From Oscillospiraceae bacterium (GTDB lineage Bacteria > Bacillota > Clostridia > Oscillospirales > Oscillospiraceae): a stretch of 51,550 nt of DNA. Each line of letters opens with the position of its first letter. Within the stretch, counting starts at the first letter, position 1. The stretch is from the NCBI GenBank assembly GCA_017458085.1, contig JAFTGE010000126.1, forward strand, positions 1 to 51,550. Reading direction: 5' to 3'. The position numbers and the translations under genes are program-made. The notes under the pieces are model-generated. The model ran no database searches. It had not been told where the DNA came from and saw nothing but the letters and a program-made list of their open reading frames with translations. Shown here one piece after another: positions 44,847 to 51,550 of the stretch.

Positions 44847-45045
44847 CGGTTAGATGTCGCTAACCGGCGGCGGATGAAGCTTTATGCAGAAAGACTTACA
44901 GGCAAAGCGGGAGAAAGAAAAAGTGCTGTAAGCCGGAGATGCGGGGGAGAATCCGGACTGCTATGCGCTCGAGGATGATTATGTGTCATCCTGTAACGGC
45001 AACGCGGCACTTGATTGAAAGCAAGAAGGTTGTCGTCTGCGACCA
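44847..45045 (+). ncRNA. Candidate structured leader RNA upstream of the BAAT-type hydrolase
   Basis: Successive hairpins can be drawn: CGGTTAG/CTAACCG (44847-44866), CTTACAG/CTGTAAG (44895-44932), CCGGA/TCCGG with a 14-base purine loop GATGCGGGGGAGAA (44933-44956), AGGATGA/TCATCCT (44972-44992), CTTG/CAAG (about 45010-45025) and GTCG/CGAC near 45032-45043, ending a few bases before the ribosome site of the hydrolase gene. A weak promoter-like TATCAT lies at 44840-44845. I could not match this to cobalamin, c-di-GMP, THF or other riboswitch consensus I know. It may be a regulatory leader or a separate small RNA. Confidence 0.4.
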
Positions 45046-45057
45046 GAGGGAATGCAC

Positions 45058-45972
45058 ATGAGACATGAAAACTATACCATGACCACGCACGGCTTTGTGG
45101 GGCATCTGGCCGAGCCGGACGCAGGCAGTGACCGGGCGGTGATCGTCGTCATGGGCGGTGAGCAGAGCCTGCTGCCGGGCGTCAAATATGCCGAGCGCTT
45201 TGCCGATTTCGGCGTCACGGGACTGTCGGTGTCGCTTTTCGGCGCGGAGGGCCTGCCGGATTCTCCGGATCAGATCCCGCTGGAGCTGATCGAGGCCGCG
45301 GTCAGGTTTCTGCGGGAGGAAAAGAAGATCCCGCATCTGAGCATCTACGGTCAGTCCATGGGCTCCATTTTCGCGGCGCTGGCCGCGGAGAAGCTCGGGG
45401 GCTTTGATAACCTCATCCTGGTCTCGCCAACCCATGTGCCCTTTGAGGGAACGCTGCGGGATAAGAAAACCATGACCGGACACAGCGTGGCGACCTGGCA
45501 GGGCGAAGAACTGCCCTTCGTGAAGACAGATTTCACCAAATGGAAGGCTGGTAAATATCGGATGCATCCGGCAGCCGGCTTTCCCGTGACCGGGATGTGG
45601 TGCGCGTTTTATGAGGCGTATCAGGATCGGGAGCGGGTCAAGGGAGCAATGCTTCATCCGGAAAAGAGCGGCGCACGGATCTTGATGATCGCCGGGACGA
45701 TGGACGAGGCCTGGCCCTCGGGCGATTCCGTCCGGCTGTTACAGAACGCACTCCGGGAGGCAAATTACGCCCAAGAGGTCAAAACGATCACCTTTCCCCA
45801 TGGCAGCCACCTGACCGGCCTGATGCCGAACCGTGAGCGGGAAAAGCGGCTGTACCGGATGATCCCGCTGGTCGGTCTGATGTATCGGACGTTTGGAAAA
45901 TACCGGAAAGAAAATATGGACTATTTCGAGCAGTCCGAGCGGGCAATTATCGAGTGGGTTAAACAGCCCTGA
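45058..45972 (+). CDS. Alpha/beta hydrolase, acyl-CoA thioesterase/BAAT C-terminal type
   Basis: A 304-residue alpha/beta hydrolase starting MRHENYTMTTHGFVGHLAEP. The nucleophile elbow YGQSMGS is at about residue 99, the acid in IAGTMDEAWPS and the catalytic His in FPHGSHLTG, the same order as in the BAAT C-terminal/acyl-CoA thioester hydrolase family. It likely cleaves or transfers an acyl group; the substrate is unknown. AGAGGG suits ATG 45058 better than ATG 45052. It follows the possible structured leader and precedes the DUF6796-like gene. Confidence 0.85.
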   Translation: MRHENYTMTTHGFVGHLAEPDAGSDRAVIVVMGGEQSLLPGVKYAERFADFGVTGLSVSLFGAEGLPDSPDQIPLELIEAAVRFLREEKKIPHLSIYGQSMGSIFAALAAEKLGGFDNLILVSPTHVPFEGTLRDKKTMTGHSVATWQGEELPFVKTDFTKWKAGKYRMHPAAGFPVTGMWCAFYEAYQDRERVKGAMLHPEKSGARILMIAGTMDEAWPSGDSVRLLQNALREANYAQEVKTITFPHGSHLTGLMPNREREKRLYRMIPLVGLMYRTFGKYRKENMDYFEQSERAIIEWVKQP

Positions 45973-46007
45973 CCGAGTTGAAAACCGCAGGAGGAAAAGG
46001 AGACGGC

Positions 46008-46670
46008 ATGAAGGACAAAAGAAAACTCGCGCTGGTCTGCGGTCTGCTGGGCTGCCTGTGCTATGGCGGCGGGGACTGGCTGATGATGTACGGAGACCCG
46101 ACACACGCGGGGTCGCTGATCTGGCTGACAACCGGAACGGCACAGATCCCTCTGTGGCGCTACGATTTGGCGCTGGCCCTGGCCTTTCCCGGGATCATTC
46201 TCTACGGCATCGCGCTGTTTGCGGTGGAGACATATATCCTGGCAGATAAAGAACGGAAGGTCTATCACTATCTCAACGCCTTCGGCCTGACGCCCTGGAT
46301 CGCGCTGCATCTGTTTTATATCATGATCCTGGTGCTGTTTGCCTGGCTGAACGCCAACGGCTTTGCCGCCGACGCGCTGACCATATGTGAGGGACTGTTC
46401 CACAGCCTCTCCTGGCTGGTTCCTATCAGCGAGGCGCTGATGCTGCCGGTCTTCCTCTACTGGTTCTACCTGCAGATCACAGGAAAAACGGCTTTCCCGA
46501 AAGCCATGGCCTTTACCAATGTGCTGATCCTGTTTGCCTTGTTGAAGCTCGTCTCTGGCCTGCTCCCGGTCAGCGCCTTCCGTCTCGGCTTTACCAACGG
46601 ACTGATGAGCGAAAGCATGATCCTGTGGTTTGGCATCCTGTTGATTTGGGAGACAAAAGAGAATCTTTAG
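46008..46670 (+). CDS. DUF6796-like membrane protein
   Basis: A 220-residue membrane protein with about seven hydrophobic helices, MKDKRKLALVCGLLGCLCYG, then GGDWLMMYGDP and an acidic end. It shares the early GxxCxGxxDxxLxY pattern and the middle helix order with the gene at 49352, so the two are distant paralogues of a DUF6796-type family with no known function. AAAGGAG lies before ATG 46008. It follows the hydrolase by 35 bp. Confidence 0.75.
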   Translation: MKDKRKLALVCGLLGCLCYGGGDWLMMYGDPTHAGSLIWLTTGTAQIPLWRYDLALALAFPGIILYGIALFAVETYILADKERKVYHYLNAFGLTPWIALHLFYIMILVLFAWLNANGFAADALTICEGLFHSLSWLVPISEALMLPVFLYWFYLQITGKTAFPKAMAFTNVLILFALLKLVSGLLPVSAFRLGFTNGLMSESMILWFGILLIWETKENL

Positions 46671-46695
46671 ATAGTATTTCGAGGACAGTTTTGAG

Positions 46696-47736
46696 ATGCA
46701 AGGATATAAGAAGACTACAGCAATCCTGTATGCGCTGTTGGCGGCGGTGTTCTATGCGATAAATGTCCCGCTGTCCAAGCTGCTGCTGAAGGTGATCGGG
46801 CCGACGATGATGGCGTCGTTCCTCTATCTCGGCGCGGGGATCGGTATAGGCTTCCTGTCGCTGCTGGGCAGGGAAAAAGAAGAAAAGAAGCTGGGGCGCA
46901 AAGACCTTCCCTTTGTGCTGGGTATGATCTTGCTCGACATTGCCGCGCCGATTTTTCTGATGCTGGGGATCAGCTATGGCTCATCCTCCAACGCATCCCT
47001 GCTCGGCAATTTTGAGATCGTGGCCACAACGGTCATTGCACTGGCGATCTTCAAGGAGCCGGTCTCCCGGCGGCTTTGGATAGCCATTGGCTTGATCACC
47101 CTGTCCAGTAGTCTGCTGTCCTTTGAGGGTGTCGGGAGCCTTCGGTTTTCCTACGGCTCTCTTTTCGTCCTGCTGGCCACGGTCTGCTGGGGCTTTGAAA
47201 ACAACTGCACCCGAAAGATCTCCTCCAAGAGCACTTATGAGATCGTCATTCTCAAGGGCGTTTTCTCCGGCCTCGGGTCGTTTGTGATCGCGCTGATCCG
47301 GCAGGAAAGCCTGCCGCCGCTCCCTTATGTTTTGTTGGCGCTCCTTCTGGGATTTGTGGGATATGGTCTGAGCATTTTCCTATATGTACGCGCCCAGAGC
47401 GTGCTTGGCGCGGCCAAGACCAGCGCTTACTATGCCATCGCCCCGTTCTTCGGCGCGTTTTTGTCTTTCATCCTGTTCAAAGATGCGCTGACAGGGACCT
47501 TCCTTGCGGCGCTCGGCCTCATGATTGTCGGGACGGCGCTGGTGGTTGCGGATACTCTGATCCGGTATCATGCCCACGTTCATCAGCACAGTTTTACCCA
47601 TACGCATGACGGAAGCACTCACACGCATACGGTGACACACTCGCATGAACATAACCATTATGTGACAGAGGATAAGCATGGGCATCATCACACGCGCGAG
47701 GAGTTGGACCGCTTGTCCCGAGCAGCGCACAGTTGA
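46696..47736 (+). CDS. DMT superfamily (EamA) transporter with His-rich C-terminal tail
   Basis: A 346-residue transporter with ten helices in two EamA repeats (LLAAVFYAINVPLSKLLLKV, then LLATVCWGFENNCTRKI). After the last helix (about residue 290) comes a cytoplasmic tail with some 17 histidines in HxH patterns (THTHDGSTHTHTVTHSHEH), like the metal-binding tails of zinc and nickel transporters. Ordinary EamA exporters of amino acids or nucleosides lack this, so a metal-linked role is possible. GAGGAC precedes ATG 46696, 25 bp after the DUF6796-like gene. Confidence 0.9.
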   Translation: MQGYKKTTAILYALLAAVFYAINVPLSKLLLKVIGPTMMASFLYLGAGIGIGFLSLLGREKEEKKLGRKDLPFVLGMILLDIAAPIFLMLGISYGSSSNASLLGNFEIVATTVIALAIFKEPVSRRLWIAIGLITLSSSLLSFEGVGSLRFSYGSLFVLLATVCWGFENNCTRKISSKSTYEIVILKGVFSGLGSFVIALIRQESLPPLPYVLLALLLGFVGYGLSIFLYVRAQSVLGAAKTSAYYAIAPFFGAFLSFILFKDALTGTFLAALGLMIVGTALVVADTLIRYHAHVHQHSFTHTHDGSTHTHTVTHSHEHNHYVTEDKHGHHHTREELDRLSRAAHS

Positions 47737-47784
47737 TTAATGAAACGAAATGAAATAGCCGATGGATGAACGGAGGATAGCAGG

Positions 47785-48447
47785 ATGGACAAATATCTCA
47801 AAATTTTTGAACCGGCGATGAAAAAATGGCTTGCGGAGCATTATTCGCCGGAGGAGGCAAAGACACGTTGGGAAAGGACCGTCGCGCTCGATGAAAAGTG
47901 GCTCCGGGAAGAGGGCGACCTCGGCGGCAAAAAGAACCCGATGGCCAATAACATGCTGGAGGCATATGCCTTTTTCGCTTTCTATGACGCAGTGGACCGA
48001 AATTTTGGCTCGGAGGATCTGCAGCTCCTGATCGACGCGGCCATGGGGAAAAGTATCCGCATGCTCTCGCATTTCAATATGAACCGGCTGCTGAAACGCC
48101 CATGGATCGTCAGACTGATCTACCGGTATCTGGAGAACTATCAGAAAAAGGCGGAGCGGTTTCGCGGAAACGCTTGGGAAAATACCTGGAAGATCCGACT
48201 CAATCCGGAGGGGCATGACAAGGGGATCGCCTTTGTCTATGACACCTGTCCGCTGAACGATTTTGCCAGACGGCATGGCTATATCGACTTTCTGCCACAT
48301 CTGTGTGCCATTGATCAGCTCACATGCAGTGCCGCGCACGGGAAGCTGATCCGTCACAAGACGCTGGCGGATAACGACGGAGAATGCAACTACTGGATCC
48401 TGGGAGATCAGGAGCCGGAAGCTCTCCGTGATGTCGGCTCGAAATAA
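47785..48447 (+). CDS. L-2-amino-thiazoline-4-carboxylic acid hydrolase family protein
   Basis: A 220-residue protein of the ATC-hydrolase family. The conserved C-terminal part reads YDTCPLNDFARRHGYIDFLP followed by HLCAIDQL, with the paired cysteines and DFARRHG that mark the family. Members convert aminothiazoline carboxylate to cysteine precursors in a few Pseudomonas; in Firmicutes the role is open. The first half is helical and less conserved. CGGAGG precedes ATG 47785. Confidence 0.85.
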   Translation: MDKYLKIFEPAMKKWLAEHYSPEEAKTRWERTVALDEKWLREEGDLGGKKNPMANNMLEAYAFFAFYDAVDRNFGSEDLQLLIDAAMGKSIRMLSHFNMNRLLKRPWIVRLIYRYLENYQKKAERFRGNAWENTWKIRLNPEGHDKGIAFVYDTCPLNDFARRHGYIDFLPHLCAIDQLTCSAAHGKLIRHKTLADNDGECNYWILGDQEPEALRDVGSK

Positions 48448-48518
48448 AGAATATGAAGCCCTAACGGGTGGGAGCGGACCTTACATTATAAGACAGTGGA
48501 AAGGAGTGAATACCGTCT

Positions 48519-49163
48519 ATGATAAAGCTCACCGGATTGAACAACGAGCAGGTGCAGGAAATCTCACGCCGGATCGCGGATGCGTTCTATGACTATCCAT
48601 ACCACGAGGACGATCTCGGCCTGATGAAATATATCAGATCCCGCCGGGACATGCACACATACATGGACGCTATTATACAGGCCTCCTATCACAGCGGCCT
48701 GCTTTACACCACGTCCGAACAGGAGGAGGGCTACCTGATCCTGTCTGGGGAGGGCGTCGGCTCCATCGGTTTTGCCGACGGCATGAAAATGATTTCTGCC
48801 GAAAAGAAAGCGCTGGGCGGTCTTCGGAATATGAAGTCATTCATCAGCGCCTGCTTTGCGGAGGGCGGCAGCATCGAGACAAGAATGAGAAAAGCAAAGC
48901 GGAAGTTCATCCGGATCGAAGTCCTCGCGGTCAGACCCGAGTATCAGAAGCAGGGCTTCATGCGGCAGATGCTGGAGTATGTCTACGCTCTCGCCGACAG
49001 GAGAGGGCTGCCGGTGATCCTTGACACGGACGACAAGAACAAGAGCCTCCGTTATCAGCATCTTGGAATGGAGCTCGACCGCGTCAGAAACTGCGGAGAA
49101 AAGTTCCATATGTATGATCTGATAAGGGAATCCGAAACTGCACTGCCCCAGTGTCAGATTTGA
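48519..49163 (+). CDS. GNAT family N-acetyltransferase
   Basis: A 214-residue GCN5-related acetyltransferase. The acetyl-CoA pyrophosphate-binding loop is VRPEYQKQGFMRQMLEYV (about residues 145-162), and the following strand LPVILDTDDKNKSLRYQHLG is typical. The N-terminal 100 residues lack close family marks. AAAGGAG lies 9 bases before ATG 48519. Substrate is unknown. It comes 71 bp after the ATC-hydrolase-family gene and may share its transcript. Confidence 0.88.
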   Translation: MIKLTGLNNEQVQEISRRIADAFYDYPYHEDDLGLMKYIRSRRDMHTYMDAIIQASYHSGLLYTTSEQEEGYLILSGEGVGSIGFADGMKMISAEKKALGGLRNMKSFISACFAEGGSIETRMRKAKRKFIRIEVLAVRPEYQKQGFMRQMLEYVYALADRRGLPVILDTDDKNKSLRYQHLGMELDRVRNCGEKFHMYDLIRESETALPQCQI

Positions 49164-49351
49164 ATGGAAAAGGGCGTTCCCGGCTGAAAAGAAATGGCCC
49201 GCAGAATGCAATGAAGCCAGAAAAGACTGCTTCGATCAGGAACTGCGTTTTCTCAGAGAGTGGTAATGCAAGCCTTCGAGCGCTAGCTATATATAGATAT
49301 CTTCTGCTGCGTGTAATAAGAAATAAGATACCACGAAAAGAGGTTGAGTGT

Positions 49352-49972
49352 ATGACTGCAACAAAATGGATTTTTCTGACCGCGCTTGTCGGGCACCTGC
49401 TCTGCGGCGTGTGCGACTGCTGGCTGACTTATCTGCCGAACGGTCGCTTTAAATTTGATTACATGAAGGACAACCGGAAACTTTCCGAGGTTTTTGAGGG
49501 GATGCCGTTGCGAAATGCCATTCTTTCCATGCTGCTGGGCTGCCTTGCCATGTGCATGATGTTCTTCGGCTATCTGGCGATGGCGCTGTGGATGCGGTCG
49601 ATCTCGGCAATCCACGGAAATCTGATGCTGCTCGCCGTCGGGCTGATCTTCACTTTCGGCATCGCGCACCACATTCTGTGCGGCGTACCGGAATGGCTTT
49701 ATGTCCGGCTCGGCCGCACGGAGGAGACGCGGCAGGTCATCACGGAGCTGTTCAAAAAAACCTCTGTCACGATGTTTGTCTGCTACGCGGGCTTCCTGCT
49801 CTTCGGCATCGCGCTCTTTGCGGCGGTCGTCTCCGGCCTGACCCCCTTGCCGAGATGGGCTTGCGTTTTTAACACAACCCTTTTTATGTTTGTACTGATG
49901 CCATCCCGCATCGGCGGCAGCGGAAACTGGGCGGGAGCGATCATGTTTCTCGGACTTATGTTCTTTATGTGA
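49352..49972 (+). CDS. DUF6796-like membrane protein (paralogue of 46008-46670)
   Basis: A 206-residue membrane protein with about six to seven helices, MTATKWIFLTALVGHLLCGV, CDCWLTYLPNGRFKFD, and SMLLGCLAMCMMFFGYL. The order of helices and the opening motif resemble the protein at 46008-46670. Function unknown. The frame is open back to 49151, but AGAGG before ATG 49352 and the protein start decide. A 188-bp gap upstream has no gene. Confidence 0.72.
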   Translation: MTATKWIFLTALVGHLLCGVCDCWLTYLPNGRFKFDYMKDNRKLSEVFEGMPLRNAILSMLLGCLAMCMMFFGYLAMALWMRSISAIHGNLMLLAVGLIFTFGIAHHILCGVPEWLYVRLGRTEETRQVITELFKKTSVTMFVCYAGFLLFGIALFAAVVSGLTPLPRWACVFNTTLFMFVLMPSRIGGSGNWAGAIMFLGLMFFM

Positions 49973-50122
49973 TATGCAGAAAGAGAATGGGTGAGAAATG
50001 CAATTACGTATCCGCTTGTTCCCGTCGGCCCTGGCACAGAATGTCTCCGTCACCATGGAATCCTGCGGCTGAATGCTGTTCATGGCTGTCGGGATCGTTC
50101 ATTTGCGAAGGAGTGAAAAGAA

Positions 50123-50563
50123 ATGATCGTACGTAAAACCTCCGTCTTCCCGGCAAAGCGGGAGGCGGTATTTGCCCGGCTGCAGCGGCTGGAAACGCTG
50201 CAGTTCATCGCCGCGCCCTATGCCAGCTTCACGCCCGTGGACGAGAGCGCTGGCTCCCGGTGGAAGGCAGGGAGCCAATCGGCCTATCGCTTCCGGCTCT
50301 TCGGCCTGATCCCCTACGGAACGCATACCATCCGCATCGAGCGCTTTGACGAGGATGTTGTTCAGAGTCGGGAGGGTAATGAGCACGTACCGGTATGGAA
50401 CCACCGCATCACGCTCAAGGATTTGGGGACGAGCACGGAGTACACCGATGAGGTGGAGATCAAGGCCGGGTGGAAGACGCCGTTTATCTGGCTTTGGGCA
50501 AAAGCGTTCTATGCACATCGGCAGCGCAAATGGATCAGGTTGCTGAAAACCGCATATCGATAA
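50123..50563 (+). CDS. SRPBCC family protein
   Basis: A 146-residue soluble protein, MIVRKTSVFPAKREAVFARL, with the START/polyketide-cyclase-like (SRPBCC) beginning and the alternating strands GTHTIRIERFDEDVVQSREG and HRITLKDLGTSTEYTDEVEI that line the hydrophobic pocket. Such proteins bind small lipophilic ligands. Its target is unknown. GAAGGAG lies 9 bases before the ATG. The TetR gene follows on the same strand. Confidence 0.88.
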   Translation: MIVRKTSVFPAKREAVFARLQRLETLQFIAAPYASFTPVDESAGSRWKAGSQSAYRFRLFGLIPYGTHTIRIERFDEDVVQSREGNEHVPVWNHRITLKDLGTSTEYTDEVEIKAGWKTPFIWLWAKAFYAHRQRKWIRLLKTAYR

Positions 50564-50604
50564 GCTTATAGGCAGCTTCCGCACGGTGAATCGGAAAGTC
50601 TTGC

Positions 50605-50634
50605 TTGACAAACAGCAAGACTTACATTTATAAT
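50605..50634 (+). promoter_or_regulatory. Promoter of the TetR gene
   Basis: TTGACA (50605-50610), an 18-base spacer and TATAAT (50629-50634). The -10 box is covered by the operator palindrome 50630-50667. Confidence 0.8.
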
Positions 50635-50667
50635 GATAACAAAGTTAGCATACTTTGTTATCATTAT
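50630..50667. promoter_or_regulatory. Operator palindrome of the TetR regulator
   Basis: ATAATGATAACAAAGT, a 6-base centre, and its perfect complement: 16-bp arms over 38 bp. It overlaps the -10 box and start of the tetR transcript, so autorepression is very likely. Confidence 0.85.
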
Positions 50668-50686
50668 TATCTGCGAGGTGAGAAGC

Positions 50687-51304
50687 TTGGCGCGGGGCAC
50701 CTATGACGATACGCAGCAGAAGATCCTGCATAGCGGTCTGAAAATGTTTTTGGAGAAGGGCTTTGAACGGACAAACCTGCGCGAGCTCTGCGCCGAGGCC
50801 GGGATCACGACGGGGTCTTTCTATCGACATTTTGAGAGCAAAGAGGATATCTTCTCTTTCTTCGTTCAAGCGGCTGTTGACGAAATCAAAAAGGACTTTG
50901 CCGACGCCGAGCCGGTCTGCCGCGAGGCTGTGGAAACCGGGGATATCCGCAGACTTTGGATGATCATGGACGCGGACCGCCTGCTGGACTATATATACCG
51001 GAACTTTGACGCGCTCAAGCTGCTGCTGAAATGTTCGGACGGCACAAAGTACAGCGATTTCCTGAATGATGTGGTTTGCATGGAGACGGATATTTCTCTT
51101 CGATCACTGAGGCTGGCAAAGGAGCGCGGCTTGATTGCGACGGAGCTTCCCTCCGAAACGGAGATGCACATGATTTGCCACGCGTATATCTCCAGCGTCT
51201 TTGAAGCGGTCCTGCATGATTTGAGTCGGAAAGACATGGAGAACTACATCCATACGATCGTGAAGTTCTTTACGGCGGGCGCTTATCAGGTGCTTGGCCT
51301 GTAA
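50687..51304 (+). CDS. TetR/AcrR family transcriptional regulator
   Basis: A 205-residue repressor: N-terminal helix-turn-helix TNLRELCAEAGITTGSFYRH (about residues 30-49), then a helical ligand domain. The N-terminus ARGTYDDTQQKILHSGLKMF is that of the family, and the start is TTG 50687 with GAGGTGAG 4 bases before it; the frame upstream translates the operator and is not coding. It likely represses itself and perhaps the next operon. What it senses is unknown. Confidence 0.93.
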   Translation: MARGTYDDTQQKILHSGLKMFLEKGFERTNLRELCAEAGITTGSFYRHFESKEDIFSFFVQAAVDEIKKDFADAEPVCREAVETGDIRRLWMIMDADRLLDYIYRNFDALKLLLKCSDGTKYSDFLNDVVCMETDISLRSLRLAKERGLIATELPSETEMHMICHAYISSVFEAVLHDLSRKDMENYIHTIVKFFTAGAYQVLGL

Positions 51305-51311
51305 ATCAAAT

Positions 51312-51337
51312 TGCCCCACGGAAGTGGGGCAGCTTTT
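51312..51337 (+). terminator. Terminator of the TetR gene
   Basis: TGCCCCAC - GGAA - GTGGGGCA (51312-51331) followed by GCTTTT. Confidence 0.85.
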
Positions 51338-51382
51338 AAGGAAACTTGTGAGCAATACCTAACTGATGAAAGGAGAAATAAG

Positions 51383-51550
51383 ATGTTATTCTGGATCACA
51401 GCAAACCTTGCTTCCCTCGTGCTTCTGCTCGTTGTGGCGGCAATCGTTTTCTTTTTGGTGAGAAGCAAGCTGAAAAAAAGATAACAAGGGTCGTGCGTCT
51501 GCGGCTGTGTTGGCTGCGGCGGCTGCGCTTGTTACATAAACAAGGGAGGA
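51383..51550 (+). pseudogene. FeoB-associated Cys-rich membrane protein, interrupted by an in-frame TAA
   Basis: ATG 51383 (AAGGAG upstream) encodes 33 residues, a membrane helix ending LVRSKLKKR, then TAA at 51482-51484. Without a frame change the next codons read QGSCVCGCVGCGGCACYINK to the window end. Membrane helix, basic joint, CxCGC... tail is exactly the layout of FeoB-associated Cys-rich membrane proteins, small partners of the Fe(II) transporter FeoB. The stop thus cuts the gene at the joint: a recent nonsense mutation, a sequencing error, or stop-codon read-through. The gene may continue past the window; GGGAGG at the very end could be a ribosome site for a following gene. Confidence 0.7.

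Noticed and set aside
44895..44970. Cobalamin riboswitch
   Set aside because: Fragments such as CTGTAAG and AATCCGGA recall the B12 consensus, but the order is wrong and the 3' AGCCAGGA-type box is missing.
44730..44978. 83-codon open frame in the gap before the hydrolase gene
   Set aside because: No ribosome site of note, runs through the predicted hairpins, and has no family resemblance.
49998..50072. 24-codon open frame MQLRIRLFPSALAQN
   Set aside because: Too short to judge, weak ribosome site, no hydrophobic or conserved pattern.
51470..51490. Programmed frameshift at the A-rich end of the FeoB-associated-like gene
   Set aside because: The cysteine tail is in the same frame as the helix; the -1 and +1 frames give an alanine-rich or arginine/leucine-rich tail with no cysteine pattern.

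Overview
The window is 51.5 kb of a high-GC, spore-former-type Firmicute chromosome. It most resembles Clostridia of the Oscillospiraceae (Oscillibacter/Lawsonibacter-like), but that placement is inferred from protein style and gene order, not from a 16S gene. Supporting signs are a CIRCE-controlled groESL, a T-box leader before alaS, an M50 SpoIVFB-like protease, a PlsY acyltransferase, DUF1836, DegV and Sapep-type peptidase genes, and strong sigma-A promoters (TTGACA/TATAAT) in intergenic gaps. I see no rRNA, tRNA, CRISPR array, insertion sequence or prophage. The left two thirds look like stable core genome; the right end (about 44.5-51.5 kb) looks more accessory.

Layout. 1-4.8 kb (minus): groES-groEL (cut by the window start), a diacylglycerol-kinase-like lipid kinase, a THUMP/RlmK-L-type methyltransferase and a DUF554 membrane protein. 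4.9-8.5 kb (plus): prfC, a cyclodeaminase-family gene, a sirtuin and tmk, then a tiny cysteine/glycine/asparagine-rich membrane peptide on the minus strand. 8.9-18.6 kb (plus): mltG, a U32 (TrhP-type) gene, T-box, alaS, a HIT protein, comEC, holA and an RNase M5-like toprim gene. 19.0-22.6 kb: M50 protease, a B12-binding radical SAM protein with its DUF2344 partner, and rplS with its own promoter and leader.

22.7-36.5 kb is a cell-envelope block built as two convergent operons. The plus arm holds a double-domain GT4 glycosyltransferase, an O-antigen-ligase-like membrane protein and a GT2. The minus arm reads ftsW (with a degenerate FHA domain) - pbp - ABC-F - ydcF - DUF6056 - GT2 - GT2. Both end at one shared hairpin (27380-27414). 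Division/elongation-type wall synthesis enzymes are thus apparently co-transcribed with surface-glycan glycosyltransferases. A 220-bp gap upstream of ftsW carries three palindromes and leads to an apparently leaderless NusG-domain-II gene.

36.7-44.5 kb: NusG-II/Gx transporter pair, Mrp/NBP35 ATPase with a NifX-like protein that has a cysteine tail, DegV, SDR, DUF1836 (divergent from the SDR over an operator-like repeat), plsY, a dipeptidase and an orphan OmpR-type response regulator. 44.5-51.5 kb: a non-coding stretch with a multi-hairpin leader, then a BAAT-type hydrolase, two related small membrane proteins (DUF6796-like), a DMT transporter with a histidine-rich tail, an ATC-hydrolase family protein, a GNAT acetyltransferase, an SRPBCC protein, a TetR regulator with a 38-bp operator palindrome, and a FeoB-associated-type small membrane protein whose cysteine motif lies behind an in-frame TAA. 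No single cluster matches a complete undescribed system with confidence; the best leads are the structured leader, the stop-split FeoB-associated-like gene, the FHA-FtsW/PBP/glycosyltransferase operon and the palindrome array.
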